This document shows positions 11,429-23,517 of a DNA stretch of 64,000 nucleotides, piece by piece. This stretch comes from Pyronema omphalodes. Taxonomy: Eukaryota > Ascomycota > Pezizomycetes > Pezizales > Pyronemataceae. Location: NCBI GenBank assembly GCA_024516155.1, contig JAJJXM010000015.1, positions 558,001 to 622,000 on the forward strand, given 5' to 3'. The notes beneath the pieces are model-generated. The model did no database searches. It worked only from the letters and a program-made list of their open reading frames with translations, and was not told the origin of the DNA. Position 1 is the first letter of the stretch, and every line of letters begins with the position of its first letter. The position numbers were made by a program, and so were the translations under genes.

Positions 11429-11782
11429 TGTTGTGGTGTGGATAATGATCATGCATAATGATGATGATAACAATTGTGTTCTATTTTTCTCTTTATTCTT
11501 AATTTTCAAAAAAAAATGGAAAGAAAAAAAAAAAACATGGATATTGATTCTTGATTTTTAGTTCTCAGGTCTTGGATAGTAATTTGCAATGAATTAGGGC
11601 ATCATCACATCATATATCATATATCTTATACATCTTATACTCCTTATTCTCCTTACATCCACCTTTCACAACACCCCAGAACACCCCATCCTACTTTATT
11701 CTCTTCCGATTCTCTTCCTATCCTCTTCCCTATAATATATTTACATATCATCCTTTTCACCAGTTTCATCCCCACCCACCCA

Positions 11783-11799
11783 CCCCCCCCCCCCCCCCC
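11783..11799. repeat. Poly-C tract (17 C)
   Basis: Homopolymer; length may be affected by sequencing error. Confidence 0.85.
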
Positions 11800-12451
11800 A
11801 GCACCAAAATCCCATGATATTCCCTATTTCCTCCTCGCTACTACTCCCTCCTCCTCGCTACTACTTCCTCCTCCTCTCGACTATTGCCTCCTCCTCCTCC
11901 TTCATTTATTGATATAGATGAGTAGTGTGGGGGAGTATAAGTTCAACGAGAAAGAAATGTGATCGTTCTTTAAAAAAATAAAAATAAAAAAAAGTAATTA
12001 AGATTGGAATTCGTCAGTAACAGTCACTTTGAATGCCGATTATCCTGGCGTTGGTTAGGTGTTTATATATTGTAGAAGCAGCTGATATATTAAGTCATCA
12101 TGACACAAACTACAATACTTTCCACCTATGTACATATGTGCATGCCATAAAAATGTATCGAACAATTGAGGGGAAACGTCAAAAGGTTTTTTTTGGTTAC
12201 AAATTCAAGGGATGAGGAAATTGCATGGAGACTTTACTTGTTAGATCAAATAATCCCATGAACGCGCATGTATTTCATATGTACAAAAAAAACACCCATC
12301 ATTATGTAAAACCCAAACTTTTTTGATGCCAATATCAATTTTTTTCCCTAACGCCATTCCTTTCTTTAGTGTCTTATTTCCTTCATAAAGCCCTATCTCC
12401 ATGACACAGTCTTATTTCTATGACACAGTCCTATTTCTATGACACAGTCAT

Positions 12452-13231
12452 CTACCTCTTTCTAGTCTTTGCCCACTTATTACTCTTCGTCGCCGCACCT
12501 TTACCCATTTTTGCGCGTTGCAACTCCAAAGCTCTATCCGTCTCAAGAAGATCCTTCTCTCTCTTCATCCTCGCCTCAAGTTCCTTGTAGGCCTGTTCTC
12601 TTCCTCTAGCCATAGCAACTCTCTCTTTCTTGTCCTCCTTTCTTCTCCACTCTGCATCCGCCTCATCCTCGCCCTTAATCTTCTGCTGTTCCCCGAATCC
12701 TCCCTGAGCCAGCTGTTCCAATCTCGGTCTATTATAAGCCCTATCCACCAGTTCCTGATGAGTTCCAAAGAACTGCGCCGTATCAAAATCCCTAGCCTGT
12801 TCCTTCGACTCCACAAACACAGTATGTTTCCTCTTAACCCCTTCCCCATCCGCAAAAACCAATTTATTTTCCAACTGTTCAATTTTCCGTCTTTCCATTT
12901 CTGCCTGGAGGCGAACATAACCAGCATCCTGAGTTTTCAACAACTTAACCTGTTCAACCGACAACTCCTGATTCCCATCACCTCTCTCAGTAACTTTAAT
13001 CCCTCCATCCCTTGTCTTGGCATGAATCATCCCATGGTAAAATTCATCGGGATTCCGCTCTTTTGCTATTGCGCTGAGTTGAGCCTTTTTCAACTTCTTG
13101 GCGTTGAAGTCCCGTGATCGTAGTTGGTAGTCTTTGCGCTTTTCTAAAAGTCCCCATTTGCTGCGTTCGTAGGGCTGCGATCGCTCTTTGTGGTTGCGAC
13201 GCTGGATCGCGTTGCGCATGGAGGAGGACAT
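12452..13231 (-). CDS. UTP11: Utp11, U3 snoRNP / SSU processome component
   Basis: Single exon, 259 aa. The N-terminus SSSMRNAIQRRNHKERSQPYERSK followed by WGLLEKRKDYQLRSRDFNAK is the signature of Utp11. Further family blocks are KERNPDEFYHGMIHAKTRDG, LLKTQDAGYVRLQ, KHTVFVESKEQARDFDTAQFFGTHQELVDRAYNRPRL, and a Lys/Arg-rich C-terminus (KSNKWAKTRKR). Utp11 binds the U3-containing small-subunit processome and is needed for 18S rRNA maturation in the nucleolus. The length matches the yeast protein (about 250 aa). The start is the first ATG (complement of 13229-13231). An 18-bp-type repeat directly follows the stop on the gene's 3' side. Confidence 0.95.
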   Translation of the reverse strand: MSSSMRNAIQRRNHKERSQPYERSKWGLLEKRKDYQLRSRDFNAKKLKKAQLSAIAKERNPDEFYHGMIHAKTRDGGIKVTERGDGNQELSVEQVKLLKTQDAGYVRLQAEMERRKIEQLENKLVFADGEGVKRKHTVFVESKEQARDFDTAQFFGTHQELVDRAYNRPRLEQLAQGGFGEQQKIKGEDEADAEWRRKEDKKERVAMARGREQAYKELEARMKREKDLLETDRALELQRAKMGKGAATKSNKWAKTRKR

Positions 13232-16200
13232 TGTGGGTTGGTTGGAAGCCGGAGCTGGGGCCGGTGTCGGTATCGGTGTCGGTGTCGAGGGTTAGAAGTC
13301 GCCTGGGGAGTAGGACCTGAGGTTGAAGCCCAAGGCCTGAAGGTCGAGGTCGAAGTTGAAGCCTGAAGCCTGAAGCCTGAAGCCTGAAAGTTGGAAATCG
13401 AAGATCGGTTCGTCGGTTTCGGTTCCAGTCAAGACTCGAAAGTGGATCAATCGCACAGCACAGTACAGTAGGTGACGACGCGGTCGTTTGTAGACGTAGC
13501 AAGCAGCGGCGGTGGTGGGGTGTAGGCTGAGAAAGTTCGTTAGATGGGCTAAAGAATTTCGAGGGTGCAGAAACACGCTAGATGGGTTTGGATTAGCTTT
13601 ATTTTGGGCGTGAGGTGATGGGGACTAGTTACTTGGGGTTAGCTTCCGGACGGGGGTAGAGGGGTTTGTTAGTCATGGGGTATCACTATGTTTTCGGTGC
13701 GTGGTTACGGTCTTGATAAAAATTACCATAGAGTTGGGGGTTTTGGGGTTTATTTGATACTGAACAATATTTGATTAGTCTTGTGGCTGGCTCTGGCTTT
13801 TGTTTGAAGCTTTTGGGTTTTGCGTTTCTTGATGGGAAATCCGGTGACATATCAACAAGCATGGTGACAGCAAATTCTACCTAGTATTCTATCATAAGTA
13901 ATCAATATCCATTCTTCATCAATAAACGCAAAAAAAAGGGGGAATAAAATACATCAGCAATCACATGAATCATACCCCGCAAGTGAATACAATCACATAT
14001 CCAATTCAAGAAACAATACCGAATAAATCCCCACAATCCTTAATTTCATAATTTACGCGCTCTCTCACTTCAGTAACACAATATTAACCAATTATTTTTA
14101 AATTCTACACGGGGTATTTAATGATCAGTTGACTTGGTACAATGGTACATACATATCCCGTTTCAGTAGCAGTTGTGGGAGTATCAACAAAGGAGCCGAC
14201 TGCACATCGAACCGGTAACCATGATTCCGCACATTGGAAATTCTGTTCTGGTAATTTTATTCTCTCTCCACTTGAGGTGATTTTTGGAATAAAATAATTA
14301 TAACAGTCGTCGATAGATTCTTTTATTCCGGTCTATGATGATTCGATTGATATAAGTCGACATAATTATACACATTCGAAATCCTATCCTAATCACCTCT
14401 ACCTCTACATATCCCTCTTTATTCAATGAAATTGTCATATCAATCACCGAAAACCCTTACAAACTCCGTCACAATTTCCAATTGAATACCGATATCTATA
14501 ACAACAGGTATTAGAAGATACCGCACCCAATAAAAACCGCCACAACGACAGTAAAGGCGCACACACGCATTCCCAAGCCGCCACAAAACAAAGCATCAGC
14601 TCTCCACCAAACACTGTACATCCAATTATACAGACCCAGATACCACCGACTATCCCATAGTCCTGTCCTATCATCAATTCCCCCAAATCCAAGAAAATAT
14701 TCCCAAAAAGTCCGAATTACCCCAGCACTAAACTAAAATCCACATCCTAACCTGCTTTCCAAAAAAAAAAAACGAAATAAGATAAAAATTCTCCCCAAAC
14801 ACCTCAAAATAACTAACCCCCCACCCAACCAACCAACCAACCCCAGTAACAATTTCCCAGCGGCCAAAAGGAGATTGGAAGGATTACGAAGCGAACCTAT
14901 AAGCTCGAGGAGGAATACTATAATGGAGTATAAATAGGAACGAAGGGAGGGCGGTATAAAGGTATCAAGGTATCAAGATACCGAGATACCAAGATACCAA
15001 GATACCAATATATCAAGTCCTATCCATAAATTCCGCAACAAATACTTCCAGGGTTCAAAAAGAAAAATAGCATAGCTCATTTCCCGATATCCCAAGAATA
15101 TTCCAGCCCCAAAAGTCGACGAGGTTAATGTTACAAGATATTTATGATTTATCCATGAGGACGTTTAAAACTTTCGAGGTTTCTTATATTTTTTTTTATT
15201 TTGAGCCGTGGTTTTGTTTATTGTTTCAACGCAGTGTAAAATTTAACCGAAAGTTCAACCAAGTCCAAGCTCAGAGGACTCAAGGGATAACGGAGAATCC
15301 CAGGTACCATAGCTCGAGCTTTATGGTTACTGTTCACAGGGCACATGTGTGATTTATATAGTACAAAATGGATGATACGAATAAAAATCCCAGCTGTGTG
15401 TACTGGATCTCTGGCTTTTATTTTATCTTTTGGTTTGCCCCGGCTTCATATGAAGTGTTAATACTAGCCACTTGGCTCGGGACATAGCTTTGATTACTTC
15501 TAAAACAGTATAGTTAAGTATAACTCTAGTATTCAGCTACTGTATTCCAATCTGCGAATGGGGGATGGATACCATAAATCCGGATTAGCATCAACCATTT
15601 AGTGTAGGTAAAAACGGAGCGATGCTGTGAATATGATACGTCAAATGGTATGGTATGGAACGATAAAATTGTATTGATGATAGATGACAATGCGAATAAA
15701 AAAAAGGAAGCAAAAACTACCAGATAAAGCTTGCGTGAGTACAATAGGGTTTAGGGCTAGTTTGGTTCATGGCAGCTTATTTACAGCGTTGTTTTACAGC
15801 TGTTATTTTGGTTAACTGTGCAAGCAAATGGGCCTGTCGTGAGCTTCAAAATGAGATGGGATTTTTTTAGAGCAGTGGAGTCGAAATTCGGCCTACAAAT
15901 TGCAGAACGCGCCGGCGCGTTCGAGGGGAGCTTTCTGGGAGCTTTGGATGGCCGAAACAGCTTGTTATAGAGCTGCGGGTGCAATAATTCAGGACATTAT
16001 AAATGAGCTTTTTCCACAGCTAAAATCGCATAAAACAGCCATTTGAAAGGCTTTAAATCACAAATTCCTGCAAAATGCTTGAACGGACAGTATTTCTTTT
16101 GACCGAGAGGTGAACCCCCTCGGCCGGGAATGAGCGGTGGCCCAGCGTGTGATTTTGGTGCACAGGTATATAACAAAATGTCGTTGTTTGTCCCAAACCC

Positions 16201-16419
16201 GACGCCATTACTCCATTGGTGTGATACAGTGAGGGATTTTAACTCAATCCGCATCACAAACCATATTCTAAAATCACAACATAGGCAAGAGCATGTGTTC
16301 TCAAGAAGGCTCCTATTTTACTTTTGAAAACACCGATTCACTCCAAGAAAAGACCCCCAAGGAAAAAAACAGGAAATGCATTTAGAAACGGAGAGCTATA
16401 AAATCGTTAGAAAACACTT
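13232..16419. other. Gene-free region between UTP11 and eL27
   Basis: 3.2 kb without a convincing gene. The UTP11 promoter side has GTCGGTGTCGG-type repeats (13260-13290) and a CTGAAGC heptamer-type repeat (about 13350-13390). Further on are CAAC repeats (about 14825-14843) and an imperfect GATACCAA repeat (14958-15017). Open frames at 14444-14692, 15128-15352, 15781-15984 and 15997-16257 show no family I know. Confidence 0.45.
13350..13390. repeat. Tandem repeat (CCTGAAG)n upstream of UTP11
   Basis: Several perfect GCCTGAA units within the UTP11 5' flank, seen directly. Confidence 0.75.
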
Positions 16420-17078
16420 TCAGTCCGGTTGAATTGGTGGTAACGTACGAGTGAAGAACCACTTGTTCTTTCCGGCCTGGTACTTCTCCTCGAAAGACTT
16501 CTTGATGGTCTTCTTGGCGTCCTCACGCTGGGTGGGCTCCTTGAAGGTGTCCTGGGAGATGACACCCTTGAGGTTCTCCATCTCGAGAGTGTAACGGGTG
16601 GGCATCAAGTGGTTGTAGTTGATGACCTTGATGAAAGGCTTGACCTTGGAGCGCTTGGCGACCTTGTTCTTCGACATGCGGCGGGTGACCTTGGAGGGGT
16701 AACGCTCGACACCGGTGACGAGAGCGTGTCCGAAGGGGTGGGCCTTGGAGCCATCGTCCATGACTGTAGAACCGGAATTAGATCGAATCCAGGAAAATCG
16801 CGAAAACCGAATTTACGAGCGCGTAGAGTAGACTAACCCTTGACGATGACGACCTTCTTTCCGGCGTATCTACCGCGGGTGATGATGGCAACCCGACCGT
16901 TCTTGAGGACTGAGCAAAAGCAAGTCAGCACTCGCCCATCGTAACTGAACCAAAATCGACGATTCTTTCAACTCCACTCATCCTGCCGAATCGAACCCAA
17001 ATCGTGCGTAATTTCGATTGTAGACAAGTCGAGCCGAGCCGAAATCGTCGATTATTTCGAGAGAAACGTACACTTCAT
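16420..17078 (-). CDS. RPL27: 60S ribosomal protein eL27
   Basis: Predicted 140 aa from three exons: a 7-nt first exon at 17072-17078, then 16838-16909 and 16420-16763. Introns are 16910-17071 (GTACGT..CTCAG) and 16764-16837 (GTTAGT..TACAG). Splicing gives [19 protein letters not shown], then [50 protein letters not shown] and GKNKWFF, all diagnostic of eL27, a KOW-fold protein at the surface of the large ribosomal subunit. The tail is slightly longer than in yeast (136 aa). The very short first exon coding two and a third codons is common in fungal ribosomal protein genes, but most gene finders would miss it. Confidence 0.95.
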
Positions 17079-19322
17079 GTTGAACTAAACGGCGTGTAGG
17101 AGGGTCGTTAGTTGGGTGTTGTCGTCGTTTGGCGGTTCACGAGCTCGGTCGTTGTCAGAATCGCAGCGCAATCGCCAGGGTGAGGCTCAATTTCCCCGTG
17201 CGATTCAAGTAAAAGCAGTCACAACACTAAATCACGTGTGGATTTGTGCGCCCCACCAAAATGAACGGTAACCAGTACGATGCTAACCAGATAAAGCCCG
17301 ATAAGATCGAATTGATTATGCCATTGCCCATGCAACATCAAAATCCCTTTTTCCCAAGCCATGCGCGCAACCGTTTATCGGTGCATCGCAGTGCGAAATT
17401 ACCTACATTACAGCCCAATTTGTTCGAATCACCAGGAAATTGGGGGCCATCATTTTGTTCTTCCAACCTGGGTTGTCGCTGTATTTTCACGCGCACTTCG
17501 GTGCCGGCGTTTGTCACAATGATCATAGCGGTAAACTCTGGACTTGTGCATTTTCGCTTTGGGCTTCATCGTCAACCGCGACACAGCTTCCGATTTTGAG
17601 GTCGCGTACCGCGATGCGAATAAGAACTAGCTTGAAACAATTTTCTATGGCATCTTTAAGCTTCTGCTCTTCATATGCGAGCACGATTCTACAAAGCTTT
17701 GCTCAGTCTCGTTGTATTTCTTCTGACAATAAGATGCCTAAAGATACCAATTGCAAAGGTTTTTGGATCAACGAATTCCAACACGACAATGTGAGAACAA
17801 GATGTTTTCTCTCTACTCTACAGCTATCGCTTTGACCAGCCATATTTCCTATAACCTTATAACCAACAAATAAGAATCCAACAAAATCATCCAACAAGTA
17901 GCATTTCTTGAGCAAACCACGGCATTCCATCTATAAAGTACTACTCCCCATCCAATACAGATACCATAACCAGTTCCAAACCGTACTCACGCAAAAAGAG
18001 GGCGCTATCTCAAAGACTCGAATCATCTGAAATTACAAACAGAAATTTCGGATTGTTTCTTCACAATTTCGTTTCACAGCAAATTGATACTTTAATCTCT
18101 ATCTCAAATTCTCAGCCAAGTACATGAACTCATAGCAGAAATGCCAATGTAGAATTCATTGAACCTCCATGCTTTGCGCACTTTATAGAGGAGATGTGGT
18201 GAATGGTTCCCTATGTGTGATTGTACAATATTTCCAGTCAATTCAACTGCCATTTGAGAGTTAACCCATAAACCAGAGAAAAAGGAAGATGACTAAGAAT
18301 TATATTCTCGGTATTCCCTCTCTATTTACATTCATGATTTACATCTCAACCAAACCCCCAAGAAACACACAGGCCCACAGGCTCGCAGCAAAAAACTCCA
18401 TTACCAAAGCCAAGTATACACCATCAACAATCCATCTTATAAAGCCGCATTATCCATCAACATCCCAGGGAAAATCTTATAGTGTTCATAGATAATCCTG
18501 ATTATATCACATCCTGCTGTCTCTTCCAGAGCTATGAACAAGGCAAAGACAACAACCAAAGCTCATAGAGTCACAGGAACTCCAAATTTCCAAATCCCCA
18601 AATCTCATATACCTTAACCTAACTCGAGACTCAAGAATCAAGCCAACCAACCTCACTCTCATTTTCAAAATTCCATGATTCTACAGTATTACAATCCCGA
18701 TTCTTAAAACGACCACAATATTTGTTTTAGAAGCAGATTCAAGAAATCATAACATCCGTAAGATTGACAATAAGTTGGTACAAGGACCCGGAATGTCAGG
18801 TATCAAGAAGTAAGACTTAACTTTAAGCAAAACAAAATCTTAGTTTAAGATCAAGCAATAAAAAGATTATAAAGTTTTTGGTCATATTAATTAGGTTAAG
18901 TTAGAATATTGATAAGGGGGTATTTAACCAAGGTAATCACTAGTATGTACCAGGTGGCAGGTGCTATTTTTCGTCATTGGAATTTGAATGGATATATCAT
19001 GCAAATCTAACAGAAAACAATGAAGCAGAATTCAGATGCAAGAAAAAATCCGATTTACTACCAGTCATCACTTACAATGCGTTATGCATGGATTGACAGT
19101 GATAAATTGAAATTGCGATCAACTGTACATGTAGGTAATGATGGTTAGCTACCCACTCGTTGCTATCACCACTCACTATCACCATAACGACTCACCATAA
19201 CGACTCACCATATCACCAGTCATCACCAGTCATCACCAGTAACTATCACTACCCATCATCAATCCTTACCACTCACCCCACCGTCTTCATAATCTCTACC
19301 AAATTGCAACTCCTGATAATAA

Positions 19323-19344
19323 CCCCCCCCCCCCCCCCCCCCCC
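19323..19344. repeat. Poly-C tract (22 C)
   Basis: Homopolymer lying ten bases before the left arm of the inverted repeat at 19355. Confidence 0.85.
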
Positions 19345-19354
19345 GGTATAATAC

Positions 19355-19441
19355 GTACGAGGTTCTGGACAAAAGTCATCGTCACCCCGCCCGGCGCTTA
19401 GCACAGAAAAGTGACGGTCACTTTTGTCCAGAACCTCGTAC
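19355..19441. repeat. 87-bp perfect inverted repeat (fold-back, possible MITE remnant)
   Basis: Left arm 19355-19376 (GTACGAGGTTCTGGACAAAA...) and right arm 19420-19441 are perfect reverse complements over 22 bases, around a 43-nt spacer. The right half contains a second small palindrome, AAAAGTGAC-G-GTCACTTTT (19407-19425). No target-site duplication is evident. It could be a small non-autonomous element remnant or a cruciform or hairpin-forming site. Confidence 0.8.
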
Positions 19442-20233
19442 CACCAACTCATGATCTATCACCATCTATCACTATCTATCACCATCACTATCTCTCACTC
19501 GTCTTTGATTCGGTCCTTATTTCCTTATTTTCCCATCTTCTGATTTTCTCAAGTTACTTTTATTTCTTTATTTTTTTGTTTTTGTTTTTTGTTTTTATTT
19601 TTTTTTTACCTCAAGTTTTCGTATTCTAGATGATGTTGAGTTTGATGTATGCCCAGATGAGATGATGAGATGGTGCGAATGGCTTGGGTTGAGTTGATTT
19701 GAGTTGAGTTGAGTTGATTTGGGTTGAGTTAAGTCGAATCGAGTGAACTTAATTATTCCTAGTACTGCACTGCACCGCGTCATGCCATATCATACCATAC
19801 CATATCATATCATACCGAATTCATCACTATCACTATCGCTATCACCATCACCATCACTATCACTATCGCTATCGCTATGATATCGCTATGATATCGCTAT
19901 ATATACATACATACATACATACCCAACCAAAAACAAAAAAAAAAAAAAAAAAATCATTACCGAAACCATCGTCTCATAGGTTCATTGTTTCAATCCCGAC
20001 ATCATCCAATCCCGATTCCGATTCCTATAGATTACCGATATATTATCTTATTATCCATTATCTATTATCTTATTATCTATTATCTATGTATTATCTATTA
20101 TCTATTTTTCACAATTCCTTTCTCGGCCGATCACCATATAAAGGCGTTACAGTGGTTGTGTTTCTTGTATGTATGTAACGTTAACACACAGACACAGATA
20201 CAGATACAGGTGCGATGGAAGTTGAAATTCTAG

Positions 20234-20299
20234 GTCTGCTGTGCGGGCTTTGCGGGCTGTGCGGGCTTTGCGGGCTTTGCGGGCTTTGCGGGCTTTGCC
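20234..20299. repeat. Tandem repeat (GCGGGCTTT)n
   Basis: About seven copies of a 9-bp GC-rich unit with one GCGGGCTGT variant, seen directly. Confidence 0.85.
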
Positions 20300-22285
20300 A
20301 AGCTACGGCTTGTACCTACATAGGTGTAGGTGACAGCAGATGATTATGGTGCTACATATGTACGTACAGTCGTAGGTTTTTGTTAAGGTCTTCTGTCTGT
20401 GCTGTGCTGCGCTGTGCTGTTAGATACAAGAGGATACAAGAGGATACGAGAAGAGAAGAGAAGAGAAGAGAAGAGAGCTACTGTATGTAAGAGGTAAGAG
20501 AAGAGAAGATTGTCAGAGAACCAAGGAACTAAGTAGGTGCAAGAATATATAAGGTGCAAAGAAAGTAAAGCAATTCAATACGGACCTGTACGGTGCAGTG
20601 AAAAAGACAAACACGACGTATGGTGGTGGGCATATACCATTATATGTACTCGGACTACGGACGCCCATTTCTTTAATTATTATATACCGTATAATCATAT
20701 ACGTACTCAACCTCCTCTTCAGTATCTCCGGTAATTATTCTATTCCATTTGAATTCCATTTGAATTTCTTTCGGAATTTCGTGTGTTGTTCGATTTATGT
20801 AGGTAGCTATGACCATGGAATATGCAGAGGCTGGTTGTTATTTTGTTATTTTGTTATTTGATTTGATTTGAACAGTGCCTCAGAAATGCGTATGTACGGT
20901 GCTATGGTGAACTTTCAAGAACCGGTTATTATTTCATTTTGTTAGGCGCGTATGTAAGCAGCAAGCAAGCTACTTTCGAAGCGGTCGTGCTGCGTGCTGC
21001 CTGCTGCGTGCAAGCTAGAAGAAAGCACTTAGCAAGCTAGTCAGTGCACACCATCACTTGATGGCTTGCATCATCTTCCAAAGACATCGCAAGTACAAGT
21101 ATCCGTACGCAAGGTACCGGACTGGTCACTGGTTAACTTGTCGACACCTAGACACTGTCCTCAAGGCACATTTCATAATTTTTGATCCAGAAAGGAAAGC
21201 AGAGAGCGTGTACTTGCTATTGAGTAATTACATTATGAATTTTTTTTTTCTTGCTTCAGGGGTAAAAAGTGTATCCTTGCACCCTGTCAAAAATCCACCT
21301 ATGTATGAGGAACTGTCGTGAAAAAAAGGATCGGCATTCGAATTTTCCTGGATCGATGTGAGTACAAATATCACTGCGTTTCTTTGGGTGATTGACTGCA
21401 TCTGAAGGCGGATTAGTGGGCGCAGTGAATGTGATGTTTGATGACAGCGATCGGGAGTTCGATATTTGTACGTGTAAGCATGAAATATAATCTACAAAAT
21501 ATCCAAAAGCATCAATAGTTAATAAACATTCAATACCCTTAATCAGCATTCAATACCTATGTAATCAATCCGACCCTGTCAGGTTCTCCTTGAAGCCCTC
21601 ATTTACACGCCGATCTCTGCCTTTACTTGTTTGCTGCTGTGCTGCTGCTGCTGTCGCTACAATCCAAAACCGAACTCATTTCTTCCAATTTCACTTCCCA
21701 CCCCCTCTCACTGTCCACTCGTATCCCCCCCTCTTCCCACGATCTCCCATCCACCCCTCCCCATTCAGATCGGCGTGTGCCCTCCCCCCCCCCCTGCTTC
21801 GCCTGGTTACATACTTGCGCCTGAACTAATTATTCGCTCCCCCATCCAATCCTAAATCTAATCTACCCTCGAAACCCGCCTCCCCCCCCCCCCCCGACGC
21901 TGCTGTTCCTGTCTCTCTTCCGTTTCCTCAGCCGCTACACCAAGGAGCTGGAGGCAGGAGTCGTCCACTCGTCGTCAACCCGCCTCATCGCAAAGCCCAT
22001 CCAAACGCGCCCCACACCCCCGGCCCCATCCACTCGCTTCACTCGCTTCACTCTTGCTACTGCAATCACACGCTCGTTCCTGATCTGATCACGTACCTTT
22101 CTTCAACTATCCGACCAAATTTTTGCACAGTAACAAAAACCACTCGGTATTTTTTTTTGGAGCTGGCTGGTGGTGTTTAAAGCAAAAAAAAAAAACCGTA
22201 CTACCACTACAACCAATACTACTACACAAAACAAAAACAAAAACAAAAAAACAACAAATCTTCCAAATACGAAACGAAACGAAAC

Positions 22286-23517
22286 ATGCACGGGCAGGAT
22301 CCATCAATGTTGCGGGGCAGGCCCTATGGAAGTTCTGGTGGATTCGACTTTGGAAATATCGTTGGCGATCCTTTCAGTCTTGCGACGGTGTCGATATCAA
22401 TTGTGAGCGCTTCTACTACTGCTATTGCTGCTGTCGCTGCTGTCGCTGCTGCTGCTACTACTGCTGCTGCTGCTATTTCGTTCCCCGCGAACCGCAAATC
22501 GCCGCCCGCCCCTTTCAACCGAAACAACGAAGCGAGAGAAACAGTATGCTAACCATGACGATGTGTATCGCCAATACAGATAGCCTGGTTAATAGCCTTC
22601 GTGTCGCAAGCTCTATCCGACTCGAACCCGAAGATTAAGGACTACCCGAAGTTTGCGTGGTGGACAATTACCTTTGAGCTCTTTTGCATTCTTTTGGTAG
22701 CTATCGTTATCGCCAAAGATCAGGTCTACAAGTACCATGTCGCGGTATGCTCAGCTCGTTTGTTTGTCGCGAAGCTCTGCTGATTCCCCTCGCGTAGATT
22801 GTCGGCTTTCTCGCTGCAGGAGTCGTCCTTACTTGCTCCGCCGCAAACACTTTTGTCTACTCCTTAGAAGCAACGATGGAGGCAGCAGGTGCTGGTCACA
22901 TTTTGCTTTCCATTATCCAGGTACATTTCTCAGCCAAAATTACTATCGCTACCTGTTTCTTTTTTCTAACATTAGTTTCACCTCTCAGTGTATCTGGATC
23001 TTCTACTTTGGTTCTACTGTCGACTCTCTCGGAAACTCCTACCATGATTCCTTCGCCATGCACAAAGACAAGAGCGGCTATGGACTTGACCGACCTCACA
23101 CCAGCACCAGCTCTCACCAAGCCCCACAAATGTACACCAGTGCTCAGTTGAACGGATTCGAGACCAGCTCACCTGTTTGTTCCCCCCTTCTTCAATCACC
23201 ATATTAATTTGCACAAAAAAAAAGAAGAAGATGTAACTAACACCCCCTCGCTTCAGACCCCAACTCCCGGACCCTCCGGTACTCCCCAGCCAGGCGCCCA
23301 AGCTATGGTCGAGCCCGAAGTCGCCGCCCCAACAGAATACCCCTACCGCGCAAAGGCGATTTACAGCTACGATGCCAACCCCGAAGATGTCAATGAGATT
23401 TCGTTTGCGAAACATGAAATTTTGGAGGTTTCGGATGTTTCCGGAAGATGGTGGCAGGCAAGGAAACAGAATGGTGAAACTGGTATTGCGCCTTCGAATT
23501 ATTTAATCTTGTTATAA
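22286..23517 (+). CDS. SHO1: High-osmolarity signalling membrane adaptor Sho1
   Basis: Predicted 283 aa from five exons: 22286-22402, 22580-22744, 22798-22920, 22989-23174, 23257-23517. All introns are phase 0. Four transmembrane helices are visible: around [56 protein letters not shown]; and [18 protein letters not shown] Ser/Thr/Pro-rich linker follows. A C-terminal SH3 domain (about residues 222-283) has the motifs [40 protein letters not shown] and a terminal LILL. In yeast Sho1 recruits Pbs2 through this SH3 to activate the Hog1 MAPK; in filamentous fungi it links surface sensing to MAPK output. The start codon lies shortly after an A-rich leader, and length and topology match the family. 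Confidence 0.95.

Larger units (their letters stand above)
10676..12451. other. Convergent, low-complexity intergenic region
   Basis: Between the 3' ends of the ArfGAP (plus) and UTP11 (minus) genes. It holds T-runs at 10915-10965, a GTGTGGATTG decamer repeat (about 11378-11428), a C17 tract (11783-11799), and CTCCTCGCTACTA repeats (about 11828-11900). A TATGACACAGTC repeat lies at about 12398-12450, next to the UTP11 stop. No gene was recognised. Confidence 0.5.
17079..22285. other. 5.2-kb gene-poor interval upstream of eL27 and SHO1
   Basis: Divergent promoter space between eL27 (minus) and SHO1 (plus). Open frames at 17246-17599, 17440-17835 and 17703-17930 overlap each other on both strands and have no recognisable domain. 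The middle is microsatellite-rich: a C22 tract (19323-19344), a fold-back repeat (19355-19441), ATAC repeats (about 19901-19921), ATTATCTATT repeats (20040-20105) and a GCGGGCTTT repeat (20234-20299). The last 700 bp before SHO1 are C-rich, with C-tracts near 21786 and 21882, and probably hold its promoter and leader. Confidence 0.45.

Noticed and set aside
17246..17930. Overlapping open frames of up to 131 aa upstream of eL27
   Set aside because: Frames overlap on both strands, no splice partners or recognisable motifs, located in a promoter region.
22123..22638. 171-aa open frame overlapping the SHO1 start
   Set aside because: Shadow frame over SHO1 exon 1 and intron 1 composed of Cys/Tyr-rich simple sequence; SHO1 is in a different frame with clear domains.
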